Part shown: positions 1 through 9,579 of the stretch, piece after piece
How positions within the stretch are numbered: position 1 is the stretch's first letter
Layout of the letters: the number at the start of each line of letters is the position of its first letter
NCBI GenBank assembly: GCA_902616005.1
Contig: CACMRG010000001.1
Span: 62,001-126,000, forward strand
DNA length: 64,000 bases
Source: an uncultured SAR116 cluster alpha proteobacterium
Lineage (GTDB): Bacteria; Pseudomonadota; Alphaproteobacteria; Puniceispirillales; Marisalimonadaceae
Reading direction: 5' to 3'
Translations under genes and position numbers: made by a program
Notes under the pieces: model-generated
Database searches by the model: none
What the model was told of the DNA's origin: nothing
What the model saw: only the letters and a program-made list of their open reading frames with translations

Positions 1-1
1 G

Positions 2-262
2 GGCGTATTTGGGCTTATAATAGCTCAGATTGTTAATATCTTCTTAGCTTCATCAGGTTTAGATTTTATGATTTCAGTCATAGGTGTATTAATTTTTGCT
101 GGCCTTACAGCTTATGATACTCAGAAGATAAAAAATATGTATTATGCCGCTGACGATAGTGAAACAGCAGGTAAAAAATCTATAATAGGTGCTTTAACTT
201 TATACTTAGATTTTATTTTAATGTTTCAGTTTTTATTATCATTACTTGGTAATCGTGAGTAA
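2..262 (+). CDS. Bax inhibitor-1 family membrane protein, C-terminal part (5' end outside window)
   Basis: The open frame runs in from the left edge with no start, so only about 86 C-terminal residues are visible. They contain two hydrophobic segments separated by the motif 'FAGLTAYDTQKIK' followed by N-M-Y, which is characteristic of the BI-1/YbhL/YccA family of multi-pass inner-membrane proteins. The internal ATG at 68 is not the real start, because the family-like sequence continues upstream of it. Family members are linked to membrane-protein quality control and calcium leak, but the role here is unknown. The gene ends at an intrinsic terminator shared with the convergent gene downstream. 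Confidence 0.85.
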   Translation, partial: GVFGLIIAQIVNIFLASSGLDFMISVIGVLIFAGLTAYDTQKIKNMYYAADDSETAGKKSIIGALTLYLDFILMFQFLLSLLGNRE

Positions 263-274
263 TTAATTTCAAAA

Positions 275-301
275 TAAAACCCATTCTATCGATGGGTTTT
301 A
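275..301. terminator. Bidirectional intrinsic terminator
   Basis: A perfect 10-bp stem (TAAAACCCAT / ATGGGTTTTA) with a 7-base loop lies between the convergent Bax inhibitor-like gene and the glutathione peroxidase gene. The A/T flanks give a U-run in both directions, so it could serve both transcripts. It is one of only two convincing intrinsic terminators in the window. Confidence 0.8.
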
Positions 302-303
302 TT

Positions 304-843
304 CTACATTATTTTTTTTAATTCTTTTAAAAACTTTTCTGAAGAAGGTTTAGTTACACTAGAAAACCAAGATGATAACTTACCATCCTTACTTATCAAA
401 TACTTATAAAAGTTCCATTTTGGAAGTGACAAATATCCAGCTTCCTTTTCAACCCACTTAAAAAAAGGATGCCTATCTTTTCCTTTAACTTTAGTTATAG
501 TAGTAATAGGAAAAGAAATATTAAAATTTACTTCACAGAATTCTTTTACCTTTTTGTTATCTTTAAATTCCTGTCCTCCAAAATCATTAGATGGAATTGC
601 TATAATAACAAGTCCCTTTTTGTTAAATTTTTGATAAAGATTTTCTAATTGTTCATATTGATAGGTAAAACCACAAAATGAAGCTGAATTTACAACTATT
701 ATCGGTTTATTTTTAAATTCTTTTAATGAAATTATATTTCCATCAATGCTTTCAAAACTTAAATCAAAAAAGTCAGAATTTGCAAGAGAAGTAATACTCA
801 TAAAAAGAGTAAATAGCATAATTGAAAAACTTTTGCTAATCAT
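304..843 (-). CDS. Glutathione peroxidase family thiol peroxidase, exported
   Basis: This 179-residue protein matches the length of bacterial glutathione peroxidases plus a signal peptide (residues 1 to about 22, ending A-N-S). The catalytic tetrad is visible: Cys57 in 'NSASFCGFT', Gln91 in 'FGGQEF', and Trp143-Asn144 in 'KWNFYKYL'. Cys103 is a candidate resolving cysteine, which would suggest thioredoxin-type recycling. The enzyme reduces peroxides with thiols, here probably in the periplasm. The start overlaps the end of the upstream FAD-dependent gene by 8 bp, so the two are probably translated from one message. The family assignment is firm; the physiological reductant is inferred. Confidence 0.9.
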   Translation of the reverse strand: MISKSFSIMLFTLFMSITSLANSDFFDLSFESIDGNIISLKEFKNKPIIVVNSASFCGFTYQYEQLENLYQKFNKKGLVIIAIPSNDFGGQEFKDNKKVKEFCEVNFNISFPITTITKVKGKDRHPFFKWVEKEAGYLSLPKWNFYKYLISKDGKLSSWFSSVTKPSSEKFLKELKKIM

Positions 844-1936
844 ACCAAACTTTTTTAAGAAAATTACAAATTAGTTGATCTGAAAAATTAGAAACAAGAT
901 TATCTCTTAATTTCGTAAGGGTGTTAATCCCAAAAGAAATTCCAACTATATTTGAAATAGATTTAAGTTTTCTCTTTTTTGGGGATGTATTTCTTGAGAA
1001 ATTTTCAAAAATTTCATGATATAAATTATTTTTTTCAAGTAAGAATTTTAGATAATTCGCGTCTTCAATTATATTATTTCCTACTTGGGCTAAATGGGGT
1101 TCAAAACAAAATCCAGCGTCTCCAAATAGTAAAACATTATTTTTGTAAAGTGGTTGAATTTCATCTTCATAAAAATAAAAATAACCCTCATTCCACTCTA
1201 TTGTTGAAAATTTTGGAATGCTTTTTATTTTATTTAATAGTTCATTTGAGTTTTGAAAAAATCTATTAGGGATAAAAACATAATTAATATATTTTTTATT
1301 ATTATTAATAAACGGATAAGAAACAATATGTCCATAACTTGAAAAATTTAATTCAAGTGTTTTTTGTTCGAGTAATAATTTAATTTTATCATCTGATACT
1401 CCTCGAAAAACTTGTTTTTTGACTATTTTGGTAGTACCACATACATATTTTCGAGTAATACCATTAACTCCGTCGCAACCAATTATTATATCAGCTGAGA
1501 TAGGCTCATTATTATCCATTAAAACTTCAAGTTTTTCAGTATTTCTTTGAATAATGCCAACACATGATTTATTTATTTCATTTATTTGAATTTTGCTCTT
1601 CACATTTTTTATTAAAAAATTAATTAACATTTCTTTACTTACAGAAAAATATTTTAAATCAAATTCATTAAAATAAAAATTTTTTAAGTTTCTAGTTTCA
1701 TTATTATTATTATTATAACTATTTATTTGAAACTTAACTATTTCATGAACAATTTGTTTAACATCATTATTTTCAGTTAATTTTTTTAAGGCCCTGAAAC
1801 CGTTAGGAGATAATTGCTGTGCTCCAAATATTTTATTCTTATCTCCAATTATTGTGATATTAACTTTTTTATTTACAAATGCACTAGCAATAGACCATGC
1901 AGATAAACTATTTCCAATTATTAAAATCTTCTTCAT
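836..1936 (-). CDS. FAD-dependent monooxygenase-like protein (UbiH/PHBH fold)
   Basis: This 366-residue protein has the layout of group A flavin monooxygenases: an N-terminal Rossmann segment (residues 4-20), a DG motif at 155-156 within 'IIGCDGVNG', and a GD motif at 272-273 within 'LLFGDAGFCFEPHLAQVG'. The N-terminal dinucleotide motif is degenerate ('IIGNSLSAWS' where GxGxxG is expected), so FAD binding may be altered. The substrate cannot be predicted. It overlaps the glutathione peroxidase gene by 8 bp and is divergent from pckA. UbiH-like hydroxylases and halogenases share this fold, so the call stays at superfamily level. Confidence 0.7.
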   Translation of the reverse strand: MKKILIIGNSLSAWSIASAFVNKKVNITIIGDKNKIFGAQQLSPNGFRALKKLTENNDVKQIVHEIVKFQINSYNNNNNETRNLKNFYFNEFDLKYFSVSKEMLINFLIKNVKSKIQINEINKSCVGIIQRNTEKLEVLMDNNEPISADIIIGCDGVNGITRKYVCGTTKIVKKQVFRGVSDDKIKLLLEQKTLELNFSSYGHIVSYPFINNNKKYINYVFIPNRFFQNSNELLNKIKSIPKFSTIEWNEGYFYFYEDEIQPLYKNNVLLFGDAGFCFEPHLAQVGNNIIEDANYLKFLLEKNNLYHEIFENFSRNTSPKKRKLKSISNIVGISFGINTLTKLRDNLVSNFSDQLICNFLKKVWYD

Positions 1937-2000
1937 TTAACTAATTTAAATAATTAATTTAAAATAAAAATAAAAAAGTTAAATTTTTTTAATTTTTTTC

Positions 2001-2028
2001 TTGGCAATAAATAAATAGTTGTTATCTT
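2001..2028 (+). promoter_or_regulatory. Candidate sigma-70 promoter of pckA
   Basis: TTGGCA at 2001-2006 and TATCTT at 2023-2028 are separated by 16 bases and lie about 40 bp before the pckA start, in the divergent gap with the FAD gene. Such matches are common by chance in A+T-rich DNA, so this is a candidate only. Confidence 0.35.
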
Positions 2029-2067
2029 GTTTTTTTTTAACTTTTACATATTGTCACAAATACAACA

Positions 2068-3672
2068 ATGATTTCTGACCAACTAAAAAAAATTGGTATA
2101 AATGACCCTCTTGAAATAATTTATAATCCTTCATTTGATAAATTATATGAAGAGGAATTGCTCCCGGAATTAACTGGTTTCGAAAAATCTCAAAAAACAG
2201 AATACGGGGCATTGAATGTTAAAACTGGAATTTATACTGGCAGGTCTCCTAAAGATAAATATATAGTTAAAGATGAAACCACAGAAGATAATTTTTGGTG
2301 GACGTCAAGTGATAGAAAAAATGACAATAAACCAATTTCACAAGAAGTTTGGGAAGATTTAAAACTTAATGTAACAAACCAATTATCAAATAAAAAATTA
2401 TATATAATTGATGCTTTTTGTGGAGCTAACAAAGATACATGTTTAAAGGTTAGATTTATAATGGAAGTAGCTTGGCAAGCTCATTTTGTAAAAAATATGT
2501 TTATCAGACCGTCAGAAAAAGAACTTATAAATTTTGTTCCAGATTTCCATGTAATTAATGGATCTAAGACTACTAACAAAGAATTTAAGAAACATAATAT
2601 GAATTCTGAAACATTTATAGCCTTCAACTTAACCGAAAGGATACAACTCATCGGCGGCACCTGGTATGGAGGTGAGATGAAAAAGGGAATGTTTGCTGTC
2701 ATGAATTATTTGTTACCTCAAAAAGGCATAGCTTCAATGCATTGCTCTGCGAATAAAGGTATCAACGACGATACAGTTGCTTTATTTTTTGGATTGTCTG
2801 GAACTGGAAAAACAACGTTATCCACAGACCCTAAAAGAAGTTTAATTGGCGATGATGAACATGGCTGGGATGATGATGGAATATTTAATTTTGAAGGGGG
2901 CTGTTATGCTAAAACAGTTAATTTAGATCCTAAGAAAGAACCTGATATTTTTAAAGCTATAAAAAAAGATGCTCTTTTAGAAAATGTAATTGTCGATGAT
3001 AACGGTAAGGTAGACTATGATGATATATCTCTGACTGAAAATACCAGAGTATCCTATCCGATTTATCATATAGATAATATTGTTCAACCTATTTCAAAAG
3101 GTAATCATGCTAATAAAGTTATCTTCTTAACTGCTGATGCATTTGGCGTTTTACCAGCTGTATCTATATTGAGTAATGAAGAAGCTCAATATCATTTCTT
3201 ATCGGGGTTTACAGCAAAATTAGCTGGTACTGAAAGAGGTATAGATAAGCCAACTCCAACTTTTTCTGCTTGTTTTGGTGCTGCTTTTTTAACTTTACAT
3301 CCAACGAAATATGCTGAAGTGCTGTCAAAAAGAATGAAAATGAATAATTCCAAAGCTTATCTTGTTAATACTGGTTGGAATGGAAGAGGTGAGAGAATTT
3401 CTTTAAAAAATACACGATCAATAATTGATAACATTTTAAATGACAAAATCGATAATGTACCGACAACTAATATTCCAATTTTTAATTTAGAAGTTCCAAC
3501 GGAATTAAATAACATTGATTCCCAGATATTTGATCCCAGAAAAAGTTGGGATACAAATATAGCCTGGGAAAATAAAGCTACAGAATTAGCAAAATTATTT
3601 ATTGCCAATTTTAATCAATTTTGTGATAGCGAAAATGGCAAAAATTTAGTAAAGTTTGGTCCACAAGTTTAA
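2068..3672 (+). CDS. pckA: Phosphoenolpyruvate carboxykinase (ATP)
   Basis: The 534-residue protein has the normal length for ATP-type PEP carboxykinase, which interconverts oxaloacetate and phosphoenolpyruvate for gluconeogenesis in the cytoplasm. Visible motifs are '[10 protein letters not shown]' around residue 59 (oxaloacetate and PEP binding), the kinase-1a P-loop '[10 protein letters not shown]' at 242-251, and 'GDDEHGW' at 261-267 (metal-binding kinase-2 region). There is no glycolytic neighbour. The start is the first ATG after a 131-bp divergent gap. The RND pump genes follow 18 bp downstream and may be read through. Confidence 0.97.
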   Translation: MISDQLKKIGINDPLEIIYNPSFDKLYEEELLPELTGFEKSQKTEYGALNVKTGIYTGRSPKDKYIVKDETTEDNFWWTSSDRKNDNKPISQEVWEDLKLNVTNQLSNKKLYIIDAFCGANKDTCLKVRFIMEVAWQAHFVKNMFIRPSEKELINFVPDFHVINGSKTTNKEFKKHNMNSETFIAFNLTERIQLIGGTWYGGEMKKGMFAVMNYLLPQKGIASMHCSANKGINDDTVALFFGLSGTGKTTLSTDPKRSLIGDDEHGWDDDGIFNFEGGCYAKTVNLDPKKEPDIFKAIKKDALLENVIVDDNGKVDYDDISLTENTRVSYPIYHIDNIVQPISKGNHANKVIFLTADAFGVLPAVSILSNEEAQYHFLSGFTAKLAGTERGIDKPTPTFSACFGAAFLTLHPTKYAEVLSKRMKMNNSKAYLVNTGWNGRGERISLKNTRSIIDNILNDKIDNVPTTNIPIFNLEVPTELNNIDSQIFDPRKSWDTNIAWENKATELAKLFIANFNQFCDSENGKNLVKFGPQV

Positions 3673-3690
3673 CTTACACATCTACTATTT

Positions 3691-4809
3691 ATGAAAATTA
3701 TTTTATTTGTTTTACTATTAGTTAGTGCACAAATTGAAGTATATGCTCAACAAAAACAGTCAAAAAAAAGTTGGGGCGTTAGAGCCATGCCTGTTGAAGT
3801 TATTGAAGCTAAAAAGACCAAATTATACAGTTTAACACCATCATATGGAAGAATTATTTCTTTAGAGCCGTATTCAATTATTTCAAAAATTAATGAAGAG
3901 GTAAAAAAAATACACGTACTAGAGGGCGCTGAAGTTGTTAAAGGTCAGAAACTGATTGAGTTGGAGAACAAAAATATAAAGAGACTAATTGCTAGATATG
4001 AAGCTGAAATTTTATACAGCAAAGACAATCTAAAATTCTTAAATGAAGAATTATCTATTATTAATGATAAACTAAAAAGATTCTTAAACTTAAAAGAAAA
4101 TAAAGTCATTTCGAATGATTTGTTTGATGATTTAAGAGTTAAGAAAATAAATTTGAATAAACAGATTTTAAAAGTTAAATTTGACTTAAAAAGATTATCT
4201 TTTCTCCTTTTGTCAAGTAAGGATGATCTAAATAATACTGTAATTAAATCTCCTATAAATGGTAATCTTATTAAATTTGATGTTAAATTGGGTTCTGTTT
4301 TAAATAAAGGAGTAAATATTGGTTCAATTTTAGATCCTACAAATAATGAAATAGAGACATCTCTAAGATCTGATTTAGCCTCAAAGTTAAAACCAAATTT
4401 TCCTGTACAAATTATTATTAATGGTAAAATTTTAAATTCTAAAATAAGAGCCATAATTGCATCAGAAAATATAAAAACCGGATCTAGATTTTTAAAAATA
4501 AAATTACCAAAATCACTTCCAATAGAATTTAATTTTCCAAACAAAAGAATTGAATTAAAAGTTCCGATAAATGATGGTAAGTCTAGATTAATTATACCTA
4601 AAGATGGCTTAATTGCAGATGGCATTGAAAAATTAGTTTACATAGTTGAGAAAAATAAAGTTAAAAGAAAAACGGTTACTTTGGGACAATCATTTAAAGA
4701 TCAAATTGAAATAAAATCTGGAATAAATGAAGGTGACTTAGTTGTTATCAAAGGTAATGAAAACATTAGCCCTAATCAATCTGTAAAAATTAAGAAAAAT
4801 AAAAAATGA
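3691..4809 (+). CDS. RND efflux periplasmic adaptor (membrane fusion protein)
   Basis: The 372-residue protein begins with a signal peptide (residues 1-19, ending V-Y-A). It then shows the MFP order: a split lipoyl/barrel-sandwich domain ('KIHVLEGAEVVKGQKLIEL' near residue 71 and 'IKSPINGNLIKFDV' near 188), a K/E-rich alpha-hairpin between the halves, and a C-terminal beta-barrel ending in 'GDLVVIKGNENI'. It should link the inner-membrane pump encoded next to an outer-membrane channel. Its end overlaps the permease start by 4 bp. No TolC-type channel gene is present, so the pump probably borrows one encoded elsewhere. The substrate is unknown. Confidence 0.9.
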   Translation: MKIILFVLLLVSAQIEVYAQQKQSKKSWGVRAMPVEVIEAKKTKLYSLTPSYGRIISLEPYSIISKINEEVKKIHVLEGAEVVKGQKLIELENKNIKRLIARYEAEILYSKDNLKFLNEELSIINDKLKRFLNLKENKVISNDLFDDLRVKKINLNKQILKVKFDLKRLSFLLLSSKDDLNNTVIKSPINGNLIKFDVKLGSVLNKGVNIGSILDPTNNEIETSLRSDLASKLKPNFPVQIIINGKILNSKIRAIIASENIKTGSRFLKIKLPKSLPIEFNFPNKRIELKVPINDGKSRLIIPKDGLIADGIEKLVYIVEKNKVKRKTVTLGQSFKDQIEIKSGINEGDLVVIKGNENISPNQSVKIKKNKK

Positions 4810-7800
4810 AAAACTTTATAAGGCTTTGTATACTTAATCCTGTAGCAATTTTAGCTCTGGTTATGTTAACCATAGTTTTTGGTGTTGTTGCTTTTAAAAA
4901 TATTCCAATACAAATGACACCAGACATAGATAAACCTATTCTTCAAGTTCGTGTATCCTGGCCTGGTGCTTCACCTGATGATGTTGAGAGAGAAATAATT
5001 ACAAGATTAGAAAGATCAATTAGTTCTTTATCAGGTGTTGAAAAAATAGAATCAGATAGTAGATACGGTTCAGGTAGAGTCACTTTAACATATAATATTG
5101 GTGAAAATATAGATAATGCTACAATTAAATTGTTGAATAGAATTTCAACAATTAATGGGCTTCCTGAAGAAGCCTCAAAACCTGTAGTTAGGACATCTAA
5201 TTCAGAAGACAGCCCTATATCAAGATTAGTTTTAATCAAAACAAAAGACTCTAAAATCAGTGAAATGACCACTTTAGGTGATTTAGTTGAATTTGAAATA
5301 ATTGAAAATCTATCAAGAATTGATGGTGTTTCTGAAGTTACATTTAGAGGAGGTAGTAAAAAAGAATTAAAAATTAGTGTAGATATGCAAAAGCTTGCTA
5401 ATTTTGGTATCAATATCAATAGTTTAATTAATTCGCTTAAAAATAGCTCTGCGCAATTAACAGCAGGAGAATTAATCGAAGGTAAAAGAACATATACTCT
5501 AAGAGCTGAATCAATTGCTTATACTCCTGAAAGTGCTCAAAATATAATTGTAAAAACTGATAATTCATCTAACACTAGGAGTACTTCAGTAAAATTAGGT
5601 GATGTAGCTAATATTTTTATTTCTTACAAAGACCCAACTAGCTTTAGAAGAATTAATGGTGAAAATGCAATAACCTTTGCGGTTCTAAGAGAACCGGGAG
5701 CAAATGTTGTCAAAACTATGGAATTATTAAATAAAGAAATAGAAAATTTAAACAAGACAAACTTAAACAATAAAGGTTTAGAATTGTATAATGTATATGA
5801 TGAAACGATCTACATTAATAATGCAATAGATTTAGTACAACAAAACATAATAATTGGAGGAATTTTAGCTATTTGTATTTTGATGATTTTCTTAAGAAAT
5901 TTAAGACCTACTCTTATAATTATGTTTGCTATTCCAGTCTCAGTTGTTGGAACTTTTGTAATGATTTCCTCTTTAGGACTTTCAATAAATGTTATTTCTC
6001 TAGCAGGTTTAGCTTTTGCTGTTGGTATGGTTGTTGACGCTTCTGTTGTTAGCCAAGAAAACATATATAGACTAAATCAATCTGGTTTAAATTCAGAAAA
6101 AGCATCATTAAATGGTGCTTTGCAAGTATGGAAACCTATTTTAGGTTCTGCATTAACTACTGTTGTTGTTTTTATACCAGTTTTGATGGTTGATCTTCCT
6201 GTAGGGCAATTATTTCGAGATATTGCTGTTGCCATATCTGTTTCTGTAGTTATTTCTGTTTTAGTATCATTAACGTTAATACCTACAATGGCAAACATTT
6301 CATTAAGAAGAAATAAACTTAGTCAAGACAAAATATTTAAGCTGCCTGTTATTGATAACTTAGCTAATAATTTTACAACATGGATTTTAAACTATATTGG
6401 GTGGTCCCTTGAATCATCAAAAAGAGGTTTAATGGTAATATTAAGCATAATTTTAATATCGTTTATCTTTGTTTTTTCATTTATACCTCCTTTGGATTAT
6501 TTGCCAGACGGAAACAGAAACTTTGTGTTTGCAAGAATAATTGTTCCTCCGGGGTATAATAAAGAGGCTACATTAGAGATAGCACGAGCAATGGAAAAAT
6601 CAGCTCAACCGTTGTGGGAAAAGAAAACTGATGTTGAAGGTGAAAAGCCAAAAATATCCAGGTTCTTTTTTGTAGCATATTCAGGAGGTGCTTTTGCTGG
6701 TGCTACGACCGAAAATGCTAAACGAGTAAAAGAAATTTTACCAATTTTGACTAATCCTGTTAGAGCTCAACCTGGTGCAAGGGCATTTGCTCAACAAGCA
6801 TCACTTTTTGGAAGATCTGTTGGCGGTTCTCGATCAATAAGAATTAATATTACAGGACCTTCACTGAAACACATAAAACCAGTTGCACAAAATTTATTTA
6901 GAGGTATTAGAAAGGAATTTCCTCCATCAGATGGTCATCAGGTACGTTCCATACCAACTTTAAATAATGGTGTTCCTCAGGTAATAATAAAGCCAAATAA
7001 CTTGAAATTGTCAGAGTATGGTATTTCAGCTAGAGAATTTTCAACTGTTTTGGATGTTTACAATGATGGGTTAAGAGTTTCTGAAGTTCCTTATGAAGGA
7101 AGATTAATTGATATGACATTGTTATCTAGCAAAAGAAACTTTAATAAAATTGACGATTTAGAGAATTTTTCTTTTGTAACAAATAGTGGAGAAAATATAA
7201 CACTGTCTCAGGTTGCTGATTTAGAAATAGTAGGTCTTCCTAATCAAATAAAACGTCTTTCAGGTAAAAGAGTTTTGTCTATACAATTAAGACCTAATGA
7301 AGAGATTTCATTAGAGGAATCAATTAAAATTTTAAATGATAAATTAATTAAGCCCTTAAATAATAAACTTCCTAAAGGTGTATTTGTAAAAATATCTGGA
7401 GCTGCAAGTGAATTAGAAAGAACATGGAATAGCATGCAGCAAAATGTCTTAATTGCAATTTTTGTAATATTTATTCTTCTAACAATTTTAATGAAATCAT
7501 TTACACTACCCTTAATAGTTTTAGTTGTTGTTCCTTCTGCAGCAGTAGGTGGCATTATGGCATTAATTATTATAAATATGTTTGTTAAACAACCTTTAGA
7601 CATGTTAACTATGTTAGGCTTCATAATATTAACAGGCGTAGTTGTTAACAATTCAATTTTAATGGTTGAGCAAACAGTTTGGCATAAAAAATATGAAAAC
7701 TTAACACTTAAAAATTGTATAATAGAAGCTACTAAGAATAGAATTAGGCCTATTTTTATGTCTACTTTAACTAGTTTATTCGGTTTAACACCTTTACTTT

Positions 7801-7946
7801 TATTTCCAGGAGCAGGTTCTGAGCTTTATAGAGGTATTGGCGCAGTTATTTTTGGAGGTTTAACAATGTCAACTTTGCTTACTTTTTTTATGATCCCTCC
7901 ATTATTAATGATAGCTTTGAGATACCAAAAAAGGAATCAAATTTAA
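4806..7946 (+). CDS. RND efflux transporter permease (AcrB/MexB superfamily)
   Basis: At 1046 residues this has the full RND pump length, with TM1 near residues 10-28, a large periplasmic porter domain, TM2-6 at about 345-500, a second porter domain, and TM8-12 at the C-terminus. TM4 carries 'GMVVDASVVSQEN': Asp411 matches AcrB Asp407, but the neighbouring Asp408 position is Ala412. Single-Asp TM4 motifs occur in heavy-metal and in some hydrophobe RND subfamilies, so this is a subfamily trait rather than damage. The gene overlaps the adaptor by 4 bp upstream and ends in a 4-bp stop overlap with the convergent MocA-like gene. Confidence 0.93.
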   Translation: MKNFIRLCILNPVAILALVMLTIVFGVVAFKNIPIQMTPDIDKPILQVRVSWPGASPDDVEREIITRLERSISSLSGVEKIESDSRYGSGRVTLTYNIGENIDNATIKLLNRISTINGLPEEASKPVVRTSNSEDSPISRLVLIKTKDSKISEMTTLGDLVEFEIIENLSRIDGVSEVTFRGGSKKELKISVDMQKLANFGININSLINSLKNSSAQLTAGELIEGKRTYTLRAESIAYTPESAQNIIVKTDNSSNTRSTSVKLGDVANIFISYKDPTSFRRINGENAITFAVLREPGANVVKTMELLNKEIENLNKTNLNNKGLELYNVYDETIYINNAIDLVQQNIIIGGILAICILMIFLRNLRPTLIIMFAIPVSVVGTFVMISSLGLSINVISLAGLAFAVGMVVDASVVSQENIYRLNQSGLNSEKASLNGALQVWKPILGSALTTVVVFIPVLMVDLPVGQLFRDIAVAISVSVVISVLVSLTLIPTMANISLRRNKLSQDKIFKLPVIDNLANNFTTWILNYIGWSLESSKRGLMVILSIILISFIFVFSFIPPLDYLPDGNRNFVFARIIVPPGYNKEATLEIARAMEKSAQPLWEKKTDVEGEKPKISRFFFVAYSGGAFAGATTENAKRVKEILPILTNPVRAQPGARAFAQQASLFGRSVGGSRSIRINITGPSLKHIKPVAQNLFRGIRKEFPPSDGHQVRSIPTLNNGVPQVIIKPNNLKLSEYGISAREFSTVLDVYNDGLRVSEVPYEGRLIDMTLLSSKRNFNKIDDLENFSFVTNSGENITLSQVADLEIVGLPNQIKRLSGKRVLSIQLRPNEEISLEESIKILNDKLIKPLNNKLPKGVFVKISGAASELERTWNSMQQNVLIAIFVIFILLTILMKSFTLPLIVLVVVPSAAVGGIMALIIINMFVKQPLDMLTMLGFIILTGVVVNNSILMVEQTVWHKKYENLTLKNCIIEATKNRIRPIFMSTLTSLFGLTPLLLFPGAGSELYRGIGAVIFGGLTMSTLLTFFMIPPLLMIALRYQKRNQI

Positions 7947-8551
7947 TAATTTAATTTTTTATTTAATAGTTTTGCTTTTAACAATTCATTTTTTGTATCT
8001 ATGTCAAAAATAGTTCCATAGCTACATGGCACGTGAATAAAATCTTTAGAGGGTAAAAATCTCCTGGCACCTTCATCTCTTTTTAGATTTTTTAACAAAT
8101 CAAAATAGATCTTTGGAATTATTAAAGGGTTTCCATTTTGCTTTTTGTAACATGGAGAAATTATTTTATTTTTTTTAAAAACAAATGCATTAATTAGTTT
8201 TTTAAAATCTTTTGTAGAAATTAGAGGCATATCTCCTGGAATAAACATTATTCCATTTTTATTTATTTGTTTTTTAAAAATAAAAGATACTGAACTCCCT
8301 AAACCATTTTTATAATTTTTGTTATAAAAAATTTTTACATCATATTTATTTATTGTTTTTTTTAGAGAATTATAATTATTTCCGCCAATTACTACAATAT
8401 TATTTTTGTTTGGGTCAATTTGAATTAGTCGATCTAAAATAGTTTCAATAATAGTTTTCCCATTAAATTTTTCTAATATTTTATTTTTTAATCCATATCT
8501 TTTGCTTAATCCGGCAGCTAAAACTACCTTTATGATTTTGTTATTTTTCAA
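7943..8551 (-). CDS. MocA/MobA-like nucleotidyltransferase (molybdenum cofactor maturation)
   Basis: The 202-residue protein opens with the nucleotidyltransferase signature 'VVLAAGLSKRYG' (residues 9-20) followed by K-N-K, and has the metal-binding 'FIPGDMPLIS'. These fit the GT-A type MocA/MobA-like family, which transfers CMP or GMP to molybdopterin. Its neighbour is xdhC, which supports MocA, the enzyme making the cytosine dinucleotide cofactor for xanthine dehydrogenase-family enzymes. The start is TTG, overlapping the xdhC stop (TTGA), so translation is probably coupled. A sugar-phosphate nucleotidyltransferase is the less likely alternative. Confidence 0.8.
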   Translation of the reverse strand: MKNNKIIKVVLAAGLSKRYGLKNKILEKFNGKTIIETILDRLIQIDPNKNNIVVIGGNNYNSLKKTINKYDVKIFYNKNYKNGLGSSVSFIFKKQINKNGIMFIPGDMPLISTKDFKKLINAFVFKKNKIISPCYKKQNGNPLIIPKIYFDLLKNLKRDEGARRFLPSKDFIHVPCSYGTIFDIDTKNELLKAKLLNKKLNY

Positions 8552-9501
8552 AAACTTCTTCTTACTTGTGTAATTTCGGCCATTATAGAAAGAGCAATTT
8601 CTTGTGGTGTTTTAGATGAAATATCTAGTCCAATTGGCGCATGAATTTTACTTATTTGTTCTAAGTTATAGCCCTCACTTTTAAGTCTCTCAATTCTACT
8701 TGCATGAGTTTTTCTACTTCCAAGGGAACCAATATAACCAGCTGTAGAATTTAAAGTTATTTTTAATGCAAGATCATCTATTTTAGGATCATGGGTCAGT
8801 GTAACTATACTATCTGAAAAATTAAAAGTGTAATTTTCTAATGCAACATCTGGCCATTCGTTAATAATTAAATCATTTGGGAATCTTTTTTTATTTGCAA
8901 AATATTCTCTTGGGTCAATTATTATCACTTCATATTCACATATATTTGCTAATGAAGAAAGTGCTTGTGATAAATGAGCTCCTCCTATAATGAAAAGACG
9001 TGGTTTCGGATCAATTATATGATAAAAAACATTCTCATTATAATCTAAGTAACTAGTTTTATTTTGTTCTTGATCTAATTTTGAAATAATTTTTCTTTTT
9101 CCAGTTTTGCAATCTACCTTAATTATAACTCTTTCCCTTTTTTGCATCATGTTTTTTGTTTTTAAAATAATTTTGTCATTATCTTCTAATGGATTTATTA
9201 ATATTTTTAAATTACCTCCACATGCTAAACCAACTTCCCATGCTAAATCATTTGTAATCCCATAATCTTTGATTCTATGTTTTTTATCTTTTAATGAATC
9301 AAGAGCTTCTGTTATTACAGAGTTTTCTACACATCCTCCAGATACAGAACCTATAATTTCACCAGTCTCGTTAATAGCCATTTGACCACCAACTTGTCTA
9401 GGAGCACTCCCCCAAGTAGAAATAACAGTTGCAATTGCAACTTTATTTTTTTCTTTTAACCAGTTAGAAGTTGGTGTGATAATATCATCTAAATTATTCA
9501 T
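8548..9501 (-). CDS. xdhC: XdhC/CoxI family molybdenum cofactor insertion factor
   Basis: The 317-residue protein has both XdhC parts: the N-terminal XdhC/CoxI segment, with 'ATVISTWGSAPRQVGGQMA' and 'GSVSGGCVEN', and a C-terminal Rossmann-like domain starting near 'LFIIGGAHLSQAL'. XdhC proteins bind molybdenum cofactor and help sulfurate it and insert it into xanthine dehydrogenase or CO dehydrogenase-type enzymes. It leads a two-gene unit with the MocA-like gene. No molybdo-hydroxylase gene is in the window, so the client enzyme must be elsewhere. Divergent from bioY with a 78-bp gap. Confidence 0.9.
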   Translation of the reverse strand: MNNLDDIITPTSNWLKEKNKVAIATVISTWGSAPRQVGGQMAINETGEIIGSVSGGCVENSVITEALDSLKDKKHRIKDYGITNDLAWEVGLACGGNLKILINPLEDNDKIILKTKNMMQKRERVIIKVDCKTGKRKIISKLDQEQNKTSYLDYNENVFYHIIDPKPRLFIIGGAHLSQALSSLANICEYEVIIIDPREYFANKKRFPNDLIINEWPDVALENYTFNFSDSIVTLTHDPKIDDLALKITLNSTAGYIGSLGSRKTHASRIERLKSEGYNLEQISKIHAPIGLDISSKTPQEIALSIMAEITQVRRSF

Positions 9502-9579
9502 GTTTTATTTCATTTATTATTTTGTTATATTATATTGATATTATCATTAAACAATAAATACAAACAAGGCTGTTTATAA

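Noticed and set aside
3945-4625. 226-residue open frame on the minus strand inside the RND adaptor gene
   Set aside because: It is fully antisense to a well-supported gene, has no family resemblance or RBS, and its composition is that expected of an A/T-rich complement.
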